From NCBI GenBank assembly GCA_015064485.1, contig SVSD01000002.1, positions 1 to 49,708 on the forward strand: 49,708 bases of DNA, read 5' to 3'. This document shows positions 40,479 through 48,932 of the stretch, in pieces (within the stretch, counting starts at the first letter, position 1; every line of letters starts with the position of its first letter). The translations under genes were made by a program, and so were the position numbers. A model generated the notes under the pieces. It was not told the DNA's origin, did no database searches, and was given only the letters and a program-made list of their open reading frames with translations. The DNA comes from Oscillospiraceae bacterium (GTDB lineage Bacteria > Bacillota > Clostridia > Oscillospirales > CAG-382).

Positions 40479-41321
40479 ATGCAAAAAAGCACAGCGGCAA
40501 ACAAACGGGGGTATCTCAACGAAGATTTCAAGCTTTTTCATATAAACGACAGGCGTTCGATGGATTTCGACAGCCATACACACGATTTTCATAAAATAAT
40601 CTTATGCCTTGCGGGAAGTGTTACTTATGTTATCGAAGGTAAAACTTTTATTCTCTCCCCTTTTGATATGCTTCTTGTTCCCCGGGGAACTATTCACCAT
40701 TCAAAAACAGATTCGCAAAACGCCTACGAGCGCATAGTTTTATTTATTGACGATGCCTTTCTTGAAAATTCAGATGACTCCGGGTTCCTTTCAAGATGCT
40801 TTTCTCTTGCGGTAAACAAGGACAAATACCTTTATTCCGTAAAGGGGGAAAGCCGCAAGGAAATAATTAATTCCGCTGAGATTCTTGAAGCCTCATCAAA
40901 AGACAAAAACGAAGGAAATGAAATGCTCAAAAAAGCTTCGTTTATCCGTCTTATGGTACATATCAACCGTCTTTCTCCTGATGACGACGGTATGAAAGGT
41001 ACGGTTTCTGATGAAAAGATAGACGATGTGATTGCATACATAAACGAAAATTTTTCAAAAAACATTTCGGTTTCGGATATCGCCGAGAGATTTCACATCA
41101 GCCGCTCATATCTTATGCACCGCTTCAAGAATGTAACAGGCGGAAGCGTACACAGTTTTATCACCCAGAAAAGACTTAATTTTGCCCTTTCGATGCTGAG
41201 AGAAGGACATCCGGCAACAGAGGCGGCGCTTGTCTGCGGATTTTCGGATTATACCGTATTTTACAAAAGTTTTCGCAAAATGTTTGGATACAGCCCCGCT
41301 GATGCAGTTTCAAAACGATAA
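40479..41321 (+). CDS. AraC family transcriptional regulator with cupin sensor
   Basis: A 280-residue regulator. The N-terminal cupin (about 20-100) contains DFDSHTHDFHKIILCLAGSVTYVIEG and the PFDMLLVPRGTIHH segment. Residues 185-280 carry the double HTH: FSKNISVSDIAERFHISRSYLMHRFKNVTG and LVCGFSDYTVFYKSFRKMFGYSPADA, the latter a strong AraC signature. It probably senses a small molecule and activates or represses nearby genes; no obvious catabolic partner adjoins. AGAGG precedes ATG 40479. It has its own promoter with an overlapping inverted repeat. Confidence 0.92.
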   Translation: MQKSTAANKRGYLNEDFKLFHINDRRSMDFDSHTHDFHKIILCLAGSVTYVIEGKTFILSPFDMLLVPRGTIHHSKTDSQNAYERIVLFIDDAFLENSDDSGFLSRCFSLAVNKDKYLYSVKGESRKEIINSAEILEASSKDKNEGNEMLKKASFIRLMVHINRLSPDDDGMKGTVSDEKIDDVIAYINENFSKNISVSDIAERFHISRSYLMHRFKNVTGGSVHSFITQKRLNFALSMLREGHPATEAALVCGFSDYTVFYKSFRKMFGYSPADAVSKR

Positions 41322-41328
41322 ATACAAT

Positions 41329-41357
41329 AAAAAGTCTGTGATTTTCACAGACTTTTT
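41329..41357. terminator. Bidirectional terminator between the AraC and AI-2E-type genes
   Basis: AAAAAGTCTGTG / CACAGACTTTTT around a 5-nt loop between two convergent stop codons. Confidence 0.9.
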
Positions 41358-41359
41358 AT

Positions 41360-42484
41360 TTAGCTTTTTTTGAATTTTTTATACTTTTCCCTTACCACAA
41401 GCAGTTTTTCCCTTGTGTTTTCAGACGGGGTTTTGTAAAGTCTTATAAGTCCTTTTTCGTTTAAATTTTTGATGATAATAACGCAGATGGGCAAAAGCAA
41501 TATTCCAAAAAATCCCATAATCATTCCGCCGGCAAATACGCAGAAAAGCGCAGTCAAAGGATGCAGACCTATAAAATTTCCTACGATTTTCGGTTCTATC
41601 AACTGTCTTACGGCGGTAATTATAATATATAAAATCAAAATTTTTGTGCCGTCTGCGGAATTTTTCAAAAGGTATTCGATAAGTGCCCAAGGCAAAAGTA
41701 CAGCCCCCGAGCCGAAAATCGGCAGTATATCAACTGCGGTTATAAAAAGCGCTAAAAGAAATGCATATTCCCTTTTTATGAACATAAGTCCTGCAAAAAG
41801 CTCTGCAAAAGTAATCAGCGCAATCGTAAGATATGCCCAGATATATTTTGAAAATGAATCAAAAAGCTGTTTTTTTGATTCACACATAAACACTTTTGCC
41901 TTTTGAGGAAGCTGGCAAAGCACAAATCTTTTGATATTTTTAAGATCTGCGGTAAAATAACAGGTGGCAATTACGCTTACAAAAAATGTCAGTATAATTT
42001 TCGGCACAAAAACAACGGCAGACGATATGAACGAGGTTATTCTTTCGGTAAAGGAAAGTGCAAGTCTTGAAATTGTATTTTGAAAAAGATCTGTGTTTTG
42101 CGAAAAATCTACAAACGGCAGAATTTCCTTTAAGGTATCTTTTGCTCCTTCGACAAAAAACGGGATCTTATCCGAAATTGCCACAAGCTGTCCCGCAAGC
42201 CCCGAAAGCTCACCCATAAGTCTTGAAATTATGAGATATGCTGCGGTAAAGAGTATTGCAAAAAATGAGATGACGGTAAAAACGCAGGATACACCTTTTG
42301 GGATATGAATTTTTTCGCTTATATATTCGGACGGAGGCTCAAGGATATGGGCAAACACCGCAGCAAGAACAAACGGCAGAAGCGCCCCCAAAATCGTATT
42401 TCCGTATCGGGGCATAATATAAAAAATGAAAACTCCAAGAGCTATAAAAAGAATATATTTTATTTTTTTGTTTTCTGTTTCCAT
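41360..42484 (-). CDS. AI-2E family membrane protein (sporulation protein YtvI-like)
   Basis: A 374-residue membrane protein with about seven to eight helices. Family signatures are LPFVLAAVFAHILEPPSEYI in the N-terminal part and ADGTKILILYIIITAVRQ-LIEPKIVGNFIGLHPL, FCVFAGGMIMGFFGILLLPI in the C-terminal part. The AI-2E (PerM/TqsA) superfamily includes cation and autoinducer exporters and, in spore formers, YtvI. The short N-terminus and the presence of coat genes nearby make a YtvI assignment plausible but unproven. ATG 42484 has AAGGGGG upstream; codons before it are preceded by no site. It is divergent from hom. Confidence 0.88.
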   Translation of the reverse strand: METENKKIKYILFIALGVFIFYIMPRYGNTILGALLPFVLAAVFAHILEPPSEYISEKIHIPKGVSCVFTVISFFAILFTAAYLIISRLMGELSGLAGQLVAISDKIPFFVEGAKDTLKEILPFVDFSQNTDLFQNTISRLALSFTERITSFISSAVVFVPKIILTFFVSVIATCYFTADLKNIKRFVLCQLPQKAKVFMCESKKQLFDSFSKYIWAYLTIALITFAELFAGLMFIKREYAFLLALFITAVDILPIFGSGAVLLPWALIEYLLKNSADGTKILILYIIITAVRQLIEPKIVGNFIGLHPLTALFCVFAGGMIMGFFGILLLPICVIIIKNLNEKGLIRLYKTPSENTREKLLVVREKYKKFKKS

Positions 42485-42510
42485 ACAATGCCCCCTTATG
42501 AAAAATACTA

Positions 42511-42539
42511 TTGATTTTAATGCTCCGATATGATATAAT
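42511..42539 (+). promoter_or_regulatory. Sigma-A promoter of hom
   Basis: TTGATT (42511-42516), 17 bp, TATAAT (42534-42539). Confidence 0.75.
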
Positions 42540-42591
42540 ATAAGGTAAAATAGAATAATATTTTGTTTTAATGACAAGAAAGGAACAAGTT

Positions 42592-43776
42592 ATGATAAAT
42601 ATAGCCATTCTCGGTTTCGGCGTTGTTGGTTCCGGCGTTGCCGAAGTAATAAAAGAAAACAGCAAATCCTTGAGCGACAAGCTTCAGGGACAGGAACTTA
42701 ATGTAAAATACATACTCGACAAGCGCACATTTCCCGAACATGAACTCGGCGATAGAGTAACAACAGATTTTGATATGATTGTAAACGATCCCGATATCGT
42801 TATGATCGTTGAAACTATGGGCGGTTCTCACCCCGCATATGAATTTACAAAAAGAGCAATCGAAGCAGGAAAAAATGTTGTAACTTCAAACAAAGAAGTT
42901 GTAGCAAATTTCGGAACCGAGCTTCTTGACCTTGCAAGAGAAAACAATGTAAACTATCTCTTTGAAGCGTCTGTCGGCGGCGGTATTCCGATCATCCGTC
43001 CTATGTGGCAGTGTCTTGCCGCAAACGAAATAGAATCGGTAACAGGTATCTTAAACGGTACAACAAACTTCATCCTCACAAAAATGATCGATGAAAATAT
43101 GGACTTTTCCGAAGCGCTTAAAATAGCGCAGAGTCTCGGTTATGCGGAAGCCAATCCCGCAGCCGATGTGGAAGGTCTTGATACCTGCCGTAAGATCTGT
43201 ATCCTCGCCTCCCTCGCTTTCGGAAACACAATTTCCCCCGACAAGGTACACTGCGAAGGTATTACAGAAATCACACTTTCTGATGTATCGGCAGCCGATA
43301 TGCTCGGCTATTCCATAAAACTTCTCGGAAGAGCAGTAAAAGGCGATAAAAATACATATGTTATAACCGCTCCCCATCTTGTAAGCTACGAAAATCCTAT
43401 GGCAGGTGTAAATGATGTTTACAACGCAATTACAGTTTGCGGAAACGCTGTCGGGGATGTTATGTTCTACGGCAGAGGCGCAGGTAAGCTTCCTACGGCA
43501 AGTGCGGTCGTAGCCGACATCGTTGATATCGCCCGCGAATGTAAAAAGGCGATAACATGGACAGTTGCGGAAAAGGATCCTGTTTGTGATTACAAAGAAG
43601 CAAAGGTAAGATTTTTCGTAAGAACTGATGACAAAAAGGCAAACGATCTGTTCCCGAATTGCGTATTCTGTACTACCGACGAAGGATATGCTTTCATCAC
43701 AGAAGAAAACACAGAATCCGCACTTTGCGAAGCTCTTTCGAAGATAAATGTTCTTTCTAAGATAAGAGTTCTTTAA
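42592..43776 (+). CDS. hom: Homoserine dehydrogenase
   Basis: NAD(P)H-dependent reduction of aspartate semialdehyde to homoserine, the branch to threonine and methionine. The 394-residue protein has the Rossmann motif ILGFGVVGSGVAEVI, the catalytic-domain segments VVTSNKEVVA, GGIPIIRPM, ILNGTTNFILTKM, GYAEANPAADVEGLDTCRKICIL, and a compact C-terminal ACT-like region (about 320-394). The last is shorter than in Bacillus Hom, so feedback by threonine may differ. AAAGGA precedes ATG 42592; an earlier in-frame codon lacks a site. No thrB or thrC is adjacent. Confidence 0.94.
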   Translation: MINIAILGFGVVGSGVAEVIKENSKSLSDKLQGQELNVKYILDKRTFPEHELGDRVTTDFDMIVNDPDIVMIVETMGGSHPAYEFTKRAIEAGKNVVTSNKEVVANFGTELLDLARENNVNYLFEASVGGGIPIIRPMWQCLAANEIESVTGILNGTTNFILTKMIDENMDFSEALKIAQSLGYAEANPAADVEGLDTCRKICILASLAFGNTISPDKVHCEGITEITLSDVSAADMLGYSIKLLGRAVKGDKNTYVITAPHLVSYENPMAGVNDVYNAITVCGNAVGDVMFYGRGAGKLPTASAVVADIVDIARECKKAITWTVAEKDPVCDYKEAKVRFFVRTDDKKANDLFPNCVFCTTDEGYAFITEENTESALCEALSKINVLSKIRVL

Positions 43777-43852
43777 TTTTGCTTTATAAATATTATTTTC
43801 CGTTTTCTGTAAATAATACCAAAAACGGATTTTACGGAGGACAGTTTATTAA

Positions 43853-44908
43853 ATGAGTAAAAATAATTGCTGTAAGAACAGCAAAAACGAAAGACTCGGT
43901 CAGGTCGGCGGTCAGGCAGTCCTTGAAGGCGTTATGATGAGAGCCGGAAACACAATCGCCCTTTCTGTACGCACCCTTTCCGGAAACATCAAAACCGATG
44001 TTGAAGTTCTTCCCGAAAAAAAGAGCGCCGTTTCAAAAATACCGCTTGTAAGAGGTATCGTAAATTTTGTTACGATGATGAAGCTTTCGATATCTACGCT
44101 CAACAAATCGGTCGATATGCTCGGTCTTGAAGAGGAAGAACCCTCTAAATTTGAAAAATGGCTTGAAAAGCATTTCGGCAAGAGCCTTACTTCTGTCGTT
44201 ACCGCAATCGGTACGGTTTTGGGCTTTGCCCTTTCGATACTTCTTTTTATGTTTATACCCAAAGAAGTTTCAAATCTCATTTTCGGAGATTCTACCGGAT
44301 GGTGGATGCTTCTTGAAAGTGCGGTTTCGGGTATTTTGCGCATCTTCATATTCCTTGCATATATCTGGGGCGTAGCCTTTATGCCCGATATAAAAAAGAC
44401 TTTCCAGTATCATGGCGCGGAACACAAATCGGTCTTCTGCCACGAGAAAAACCTTGAGCTTACCGTTGAAAATGTAATGAAGCAGTCCAGATACCACCCC
44501 AGATGCGGCACAAGCTTTCTTGTTATTATGATGATTATCGGAATTATCATCGGCCTTCCTCTTGTAAACATACAGAATATGTTTTTAAGACTCGGCGTAA
44601 GCCTTCTGACACTTCCTCTTGTTGTTGGCGTCGGTTATGAATTCATCCGCTTTGCAGGCAAGCACGACAATTTTCTCACCCGCGCGCTTTCTGCTCCCGG
44701 TCTTTGGATCCAAAGACTCACAACCAAAGAACCGACAAAAGATCAGATCGAAGTTGCAATAATCTCGCTTAAAGCCTCTTTGCCCGACATATATCCCGAA
44801 ATTTCCGATATTCTTGAAGCTCAGAAAGAATCAGAAAACGGGAACGGAGAAACCGAAGCCGAAACAAATACGGTTGCCGAAAACACAAACGAGGAAAAAG
44901 CGCAATGA
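43853..44908 (+). CDS. DUF1385 membrane protein (YqhQ family)
   Basis: A 351-residue membrane protein with the hallmark GGQAVLEGVMMRAG near residue 19, about four to five helices between 110 and 265, and AEHKSVFCHEKN followed by HPRCGTSFLVIM, conserved His/Cys positions of DUF1385. The C-terminal tail is Glu/Asn-rich. The function is unknown, but the gene is very often next to prmC in Clostridia, as here. GGAGG lies 12 nt before ATG 43853, a long spacing. A weak hairpin (CCGTTTT / AAAACGG) sits between hom and this gene. Its stop overlaps the prmC start as ATGA. Confidence 0.92.
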   Translation: MSKNNCCKNSKNERLGQVGGQAVLEGVMMRAGNTIALSVRTLSGNIKTDVEVLPEKKSAVSKIPLVRGIVNFVTMMKLSISTLNKSVDMLGLEEEEPSKFEKWLEKHFGKSLTSVVTAIGTVLGFALSILLFMFIPKEVSNLIFGDSTGWWMLLESAVSGILRIFIFLAYIWGVAFMPDIKKTFQYHGAEHKSVFCHEKNLELTVENVMKQSRYHPRCGTSFLVIMMIIGIIIGLPLVNIQNMFLRLGVSLLTLPLVVGVGYEFIRFAGKHDNFLTRALSAPGLWIQRLTTKEPTKDQIEVAIISLKASLPDIYPEISDILEAQKESENGNGETEAETNTVAENTNEEKAQ

Positions 44909-45762
44909 CATACCGAAGCTTTTGTACTATTGCTTCCGAAAAAATTTATAACGACAAAAACTGTCCCGCCGAACAAAAAGACCGCGGGACAGCAGTTTTT
45001 GAAGCACAAAATCTTGTAAAACATTTTGCGGGAGATGCTTTTTGCACATACAGGATCGACGAGGAAATAAGTCCGGATTGTGAAAAGAAGCTTTTTTCGG
45101 CGCTTGAAAAAAAGCTTTCGGGAATTCCGCTTCAATACATTCTCGGAGAATGGGAATTTTACGGCGAGCGCATTTTCTGCGGCAAAGGATGTCTTATCCC
45201 CCGCCCCGAAACAGAATTTCTCGCCGAATTTGCGATAAAAAATCTTCCGTCCGGCGGAAAGTTTTTTGATATATGTACGGGAAGCGGCTGTATTCCGGTT
45301 GCAATACTTAAAAACAGACCCGATTCTTTCGCATACTGTCTTGATATTTCGGAAGATGCGCTTTTATACGCCCGTAAAAATTGCGGATACCACAATCTCG
45401 ACAGCCGAATGAATATCATAAACTGCGATGCGGCAGAATTTGAAACCGATGAGAAATTTGATATCATCCTTTCAAATCCTCCGTATATAAAATCCTGTGA
45501 TATGAAAAATCTGTCGGCAGAAGTTTTAAACGAGCCTCATATCGCGCTTGACGGCGGTGAAGACGGACTCCTTTTTTACAGACTTATCGTAGAAAGATAT
45601 ACAAAAAATCTGAAAAAAGGCGGGGTTTTTGCCTTTGAAGCCGGCGAGGATACATCGCATAGCGTAGGCGATATCCTTACAAAAAGCGGATTTTTCGCCG
45701 AATATATAAAAGACTATTCGGGAATAGACCGCGTTATTATCGGAAGGAAAAAAGATGAATAA
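44905..45762 (+). CDS. prmC: Peptide chain release factor N5-glutamine methyltransferase
   Basis: Methylates the Gln of the GGQ motif in release factors RF1 and RF2, which is needed for efficient termination. The 285-residue protein has a helical N-terminal domain (YRSFCTIASEKIY to QYILGEWEFYG), the SAM motif FFDICTGSGCIPVAIL, and the substrate-binding IILSNPPYIKS (NPPY), followed by ALDGGEDGLLFYR. The usual Gly residues are retained. It is translationally coupled at both ends: ATGA overlap with the DUF1385 gene and an 8-bp overlap with the pentapeptide-repeat gene. Confidence 0.95.
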   Translation: MTYRSFCTIASEKIYNDKNCPAEQKDRGTAVFEAQNLVKHFAGDAFCTYRIDEEISPDCEKKLFSALEKKLSGIPLQYILGEWEFYGERIFCGKGCLIPRPETEFLAEFAIKNLPSGGKFFDICTGSGCIPVAILKNRPDSFAYCLDISEDALLYARKNCGYHNLDSRMNIINCDAAEFETDEKFDIILSNPPYIKSCDMKNLSAEVLNEPHIALDGGEDGLLFYRLIVERYTKNLKKGGVFAFEAGEDTSHSVGDILTKSGFFAEYIKDYSGIDRVIIGRKKDE

Positions 45763-46387
45763 GAAATATGCTGCCGAAACAAATCTTTCTCAATCTCTTC
45801 AAAATGCATACGAAAGCGAAACAGATTACGAGAATATGTACTGTGAAAACGGCGTTTTTTCCGGGACATTTGAAGCGGGAAACATTATCGGCTGTAAGTT
45901 TTTATCCTGCCGTTTTAATTCCGCATCATTTCAGAGAAGCGCCTTTACTGATTGCATTTTCCGTTCCTGCGACCTTTCAAACTGCGATTTTACAGATGCG
46001 TATTTCAAAGACTGTGTTTTTGAAAACTGCAAACTGATGGGGGCAAAACTTCCAGATACAGTTATATATACTTCTGTTTTTTCGGGATGCAATCTTTCTT
46101 ATTCGACTTTTGCAAAAGCCAAAACCGATACGGTAAATTTCAAAGAATGTAATTTTGAAGAAGCTTCGCTTTCCGAAATGAAGCTGAAAAAGACCATCTT
46201 TCACGAAAATTCTTTTTGCAGATGCTCGTTTTTTATGACAAAGCTTTTAGGTGTGGATCTTTCCCAAAACGATCTTTCGGGCATAATTCTTTCGGATAGT
46301 TTATACGAGCTTCGGGGAGCGTATATATCTTCGGAACAAGCTTGTATTATAGCAAAAATGCTTGGGATAAAGATAAATGATATGTAA
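45755..46387 (+). CDS. Pentapeptide-repeat protein
   Basis: A 210-residue cytosolic protein with about 25 consecutive A(D/N)LXX-like repeats between residues 30 and 180 (for example GCKFLSCRFNSASFQRSAF and SCDLSNCDFTDAYFKDCVF), rich in Cys at one position of the repeat. This should form a right-handed quadrilateral beta-helix. The C-terminus LRGAYISSEQACIIAKMLGI is a motif seen in the Qnr-like/MfpA relatives of Firmicutes. Such proteins can mimic DNA and protect gyrase, but that function is only possible here. The start lies within the 3' end of prmC, so the two are co-translated. Confidence 0.85.
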   Translation: MNKKYAAETNLSQSLQNAYESETDYENMYCENGVFSGTFEAGNIIGCKFLSCRFNSASFQRSAFTDCIFRSCDLSNCDFTDAYFKDCVFENCKLMGAKLPDTVIYTSVFSGCNLSYSTFAKAKTDTVNFKECNFEEASLSEMKLKKTIFHENSFCRCSFFMTKLLGVDLSQNDLSGIILSDSLYELRGAYISSEQACIIAKMLGIKINDM

Positions 46388-46398
46388 ATTATATAAAT

Positions 46399-46433
46399 AA
46401 AAATCGGACTGTAAAACCTACAGTCCGATTTTT
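46399..46433. terminator. Bidirectional terminator after the pentapeptide gene
   Basis: AAAAATCGGACTGTA / TACAGTCCGATTTTT around a 5-nt loop, between the convergent pentapeptide and spore coat genes. Confidence 0.92.
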
Positions 46434-46435
46434 AT

Positions 46436-46681
46436 TTATGCGTTCTGATACTTCTGCTTTACCGTATTGATCTTCTGCTGTTCAACCTGCTCCATCGGGT
46501 ACCAGCCCTTCTGAGCCATCTGAGAATATACATTGTCCTGAAGGCACAATGACTCATTCAAAGCGCAGTTAAACGCATCGTGAACATTTCCTGTTGAGGA
46601 TTCGATTGTGCCGTGCATATAAAGGTCGCAAACACCCTTCTGAAGGTGAAGAATGTTCTCCATCAAATTCTTATCGTCCAT
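46436..46681 (-). CDS. Spore coat protein, CotF family (C-terminal-type)
   Basis: An 81-residue protein matching the Coat_F family: LMENILHLQKGVCDLYMHGTIESS and then LCLQDNVYSQMAQKGWYPMEQ, a segment shared by CotF-like proteins of Clostridia. It should be a small structural protein of the spore coat, made in the mother cell. The coding region starts 12 nt after the other small coat gene, so they form a two-gene unit. Confidence 0.9.
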   Translation of the reverse strand: MDDKNLMENILHLQKGVCDLYMHGTIESSTGNVHDAFNCALNESLCLQDNVYSQMAQKGWYPMEQVEQQKINTVKQKYQNA

Positions 46682-46693
46682 ATTTTCCTCCTG

Positions 46694-46867
46694 TTATAAA
46701 AGCCCGTAAAAGCTTTCGAATATCTGTCGGTTCTTGTCAGCCACCTGCTGTACACACATCTTAAGCTGAGGGTCTTTTATCATCCCTACGGTTTCGTTGC
46801 ACTTTGTCATACAAAACTGTGCGTGAGAAAGTGCATCTTCTACATAAAGCAATTCTTTTTGTGTCAT
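46694..46867 (-). CDS. Small spore coat protein (CotF-like partner)
   Basis: A 57-residue protein, MTQKELLYVEDALSHAQFCM, ending ESFYGLL. It is the short alpha-helical relative of CotF that commonly precedes the 80-residue coat gene in Clostridia. ATG 46867 has GGAGG 9 nt upstream; the earlier codon at 46912 does not. Upstream on the minus strand TGAATA (46927-46922), 17 bp, AATAATA (46904-46898) weakly resembles a forespore SigF/SigG promoter; that is only a suggestion. Confidence 0.85.
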   Translation of the reverse strand: MTQKELLYVEDALSHAQFCMTKCNETVGMIKDPQLKMCVQQVADKNRQIFESFYGLL

Positions 46868-46933
46868 TTTTTCATACCTCCTTTTTGGTTTCAAAAATAT
46901 TATTTCACGCATTCCTATTAATATTCAGAATGA

Positions 46934-46962
46934 TTGACAAAAAATATGAAATATGATAATAT
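46934..46962 (+). promoter_or_regulatory. Sigma-A promoter of cysK
   Basis: TTGACA (46934-46939), 17 bp, TAATAT (46957-46962). Confidence 0.7.
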
Positions 46963-46994
46963 GAGATTCAGATATCCTATTTTGCGGAGGAATT

Positions 46995-47921
46995 ATGGAA
47001 AAAATTTACACAAATATAGATCAGCTTATCGGAAACACTCCTCTTGTTGAACTTAAAGTAATAGAAGAAGAACTTTCTTTAAAAGCTTCGGTTATCGCAA
47101 AGCTTGAATATTTCAACCCCGCAGGTTCAGTTAAAGACAGAGCCGCTCTTTTTATGATAAATGAAGCTGAAAAAGACGGAAGGCTTAAAAAAGGCGGAGT
47201 TATTATAGAACCCACATCGGGAAATACAGGTATCGGACTTGCGTGCGTTGCCGCATCAAGGGGATATAAAGTCATAATCGTTATGCCCGACAGTATGTCG
47301 GAAGAAAGAAAAAAGCTTATGACTGCATACGGTGCTGAGCTTATTCTTACAGACGGAAAGCTCGGTATGAAAGGCGCAATCGAAAAAGCTTATGAAATAG
47401 AAAAGGAGATCCCCGGAAGCTTTGTGGCAGGACAGTTTTCAAACAGTGCGAATGCTCTTGCCCACTACAAAACAACAGGCCCCGAAATATATAATGACTG
47501 CGGCGGCAATGTTGATATATTTGTCGCAGGAGTCGGCACAGGCGGAACAATAACCGGAACGGGAAAGTATCTTAAAGAACATATCGAAGGGATAAAAATA
47601 TATGCGGTCGAGCCGTCTGATTCCCCCGTTCTTTCGGAAGAAAAATCGGGGGCGCACAAACTGCAGGGTATAGGCGCCGGATTTATCCCTGAAGTTCTTG
47701 ATACAGGCATTTATGATGAAGTAGTAACCGTTTCAACGGATGAAGCGTATAAAGCGGCAAGACTTCTCGGTACGAAAGAAGGAATACTTGTAGGGATATC
47801 CTCTGGTGCCGCATTGCATACGGCGTTTGAACTTGCGAAAAAAGAAGAAAACAAAGGTAAAAGAATCGTAGTTCTCCTTCCCGACACAGGCGACAGATAT
47901 CTTTCAACAGACTTGTTTTAA
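46995..47921 (+). CDS. cysK: Cysteine synthase (O-acetylserine sulfhydrylase)
   Basis: PLP enzyme making cysteine from O-acetylserine and sulfide. The 308-residue protein has IGNTPLVEL, the PLP-lysine motif FNPAGSVKDRAA with Lys47, the substrate loop PTSGNTGIGLACVAA and the phosphate-binding GVGTGGTITGTGKYL, plus VEPSDSPVLS and GISSGAALHTAFELA. GGAGG lies 5 nt before ATG 46995. It is monocistronic with its own promoter and terminator; no cysE is adjacent. CysM-type thiosulfate use cannot be excluded but the sequence is CysK-like. Confidence 0.95.
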   Translation: MEKIYTNIDQLIGNTPLVELKVIEEELSLKASVIAKLEYFNPAGSVKDRAALFMINEAEKDGRLKKGGVIIEPTSGNTGIGLACVAASRGYKVIIVMPDSMSEERKKLMTAYGAELILTDGKLGMKGAIEKAYEIEKEIPGSFVAGQFSNSANALAHYKTTGPEIYNDCGGNVDIFVAGVGTGGTITGTGKYLKEHIEGIKIYAVEPSDSPVLSEEKSGAHKLQGIGAGFIPEVLDTGIYDEVVTVSTDEAYKAARLLGTKEGILVGISSGAALHTAFELAKKEENKGKRIVVLLPDTGDRYLSTDLF

Positions 47922-47955
47922 AACAAAAGCGAAATAAAAATCCGATAAAATGAAA

Positions 47956-47979
47956 GAAAAACTCAAAAATGAGTTTTTC
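47956..47979 (+). terminator. Terminator of cysK
   Basis: GAAAAACTC / GAGTTTTTC around a 6-nt A-rich loop, 35 nt after the stop. A second, stronger hairpin follows at 48008-48042. Confidence 0.6.
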
Positions 47980-48007
47980 AAAATAATTATTCCGTCTGCC
48001 GTCCTAT

Positions 48008-48042
48008 AAAAAAGGAGCTGTAAAAATTACAGCTCCTTTTTT
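48008..48042. terminator. Bidirectional terminator between cysK and the YkgJ-like gene
   Basis: AAAAAAGGAGCTGTAA / TTACAGCTCCTTTTTT with a 3-nt loop. Its right arm includes the first base of the YkgJ-like stop codon region. Confidence 0.92.
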
Positions 48043-48574
48043 AATTCAAAATTTTCTTTCTAAGCGCCTCAATATCAGTAATCATATCGCTTTGGGATAT
48101 GAGTTCTTTTCTTATATCCGCGTCATTTATAAGTATACGCACTGCCTTTTTGGCGTTTCTTAAAAAAGTTATATGTGTTTTTCTTCTTCTCGGGTCGTTA
48201 AATATCGGGCAGATACCCGATGCTCTCGGATCGGGCAGAATTTTTATATAGATCTTTCCCGAAACTTCATTTATTTTCGGATAAAACGGGAAAATACGGC
48301 AGGCAAAAGGGCGAAGTTCCCGCAGACATCTGCCGCTGCAAACAAGCATATCCCCTTCATGCGATTCTACAAAGGAAAACTCTTCAGCTCCTTCAAGAAG
48401 CTCTTTCTCTCCGGGCAAAATAAGCATACCGCACTGCCCTCCGTCTTCCCCATGGCTCGAGTTTTCTTTACAGCAAGCTCCGCCGCAAAGAAGACCGCAA
48501 TCGTTCTTTTTTGGCGTAACATCACAAAGAAGGTCATATGCCTTAAAAATTAAATCTTTCTTTTCGTAATTCAT
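48041..48574 (-). CDS. YkgJ-type cysteine-cluster protein
   Basis: A 177-residue protein with a Cys-rich N-terminal half typical of YkgJ/Zn-Fe-cluster proteins: CGLLCGGACCKE, QCGMLILPGE, CSGRCLRELRPFACRIFPFYP. The last segment (RPxxCRxFPF) is the family hallmark. A metal-binding role, perhaps Zn or an Fe-S cluster, is inferred. The C-terminal half, ending DIEALRKKILN, is helical. No ribosome binding site is visible: a hairpin (48583-48599) followed by TTTTAAAA sits 8 nt before ATG 48574. It follows another Cys-rich small protein. Confidence 0.85.
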   Translation of the reverse strand: MNYEKKDLIFKAYDLLCDVTPKKNDCGLLCGGACCKENSSHGEDGGQCGMLILPGEKELLEGAEEFSFVESHEGDMLVCSGRCLRELRPFACRIFPFYPKINEVSGKIYIKILPDPRASGICPIFNDPRRRKTHITFLRNAKKAVRILINDADIRKELISQSDMITDIEALRKKILN

Positions 48575-48582
48575 TTTTAAAA

Positions 48583-48599
48583 GGCGGAATTTTTCCGCC
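48583..48599 (-). terminator. Hairpin abutting the start of the YkgJ-like gene
   Basis: The minus strand reads GGCGGAA-AAA-TTCCGCC followed by TTTTAAAA and then the start codon. It looks like a terminator for the upstream Cys-rich gene, yet leaves no room for a ribosome binding site before the next gene. Confidence 0.65.
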
Positions 48600-48625
48600 G
48601 AACTCTCCGTATGTAAATTAATTTC

Positions 48626-48850
48626 TTACTCCTCAACAATGCTTTCAAGCTCAATTCCGTCGGGGCTGTAAGGCTTTTTGGGATGAGGTTCAATCTTTAA
48701 AAGGTCGAATTTAAAATGACGGCATTTGCTTGTATCCTCAACCACCGACAAGCGGTTTTTGTATTTACAAACATAAGTCTCGTCAAGTTCCATATAACAC
48801 GAATATTCGCACAAAGCACAACAAGCTTCGTAATCGTAAGTTTTTTTCAT
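48626..48850 (-). CDS. Small Cys-rich protein, unrecognised
   Basis: A 74-residue cytosolic protein with six Cys: CCALCEYSC in the first 20 residues, then YVCKYKN and TSKCRHF. The pattern suggests a metal-binding knuckle, but I cannot name a family. The C-terminal part (LLKIEPHPKKPYSPDGIELES) is polar. ATG 48850 has GAGGG upstream; the codon at 48865 lies inside that site. A consensus promoter lies at 48904-48932, and the YkgJ-like gene follows on the same strand, so the two Cys-rich proteins may work together. Confidence 0.7.
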   Translation of the reverse strand: MKKTYDYEACCALCEYSCYMELDETYVCKYKNRLSVVEDTSKCRHFKFDLLKIEPHPKKPYSPDGIELESIVEE

Positions 48851-48903
48851 ATCAGTTTCCCTCACAAAAGGTTATTGAAGCAAAACCGCTCCGATACACA
48901 AGC

Positions 48904-48932
48904 ATTATAACACACAAAAAAACAAAATTCAA
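48904..48932 (-). promoter_or_regulatory. Sigma-A promoter of the Cys-rich gene pair
   Basis: The minus strand reads TTGAAT (48932-48927), 17 bp, TATAAT (48909-48904). Confidence 0.8.
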
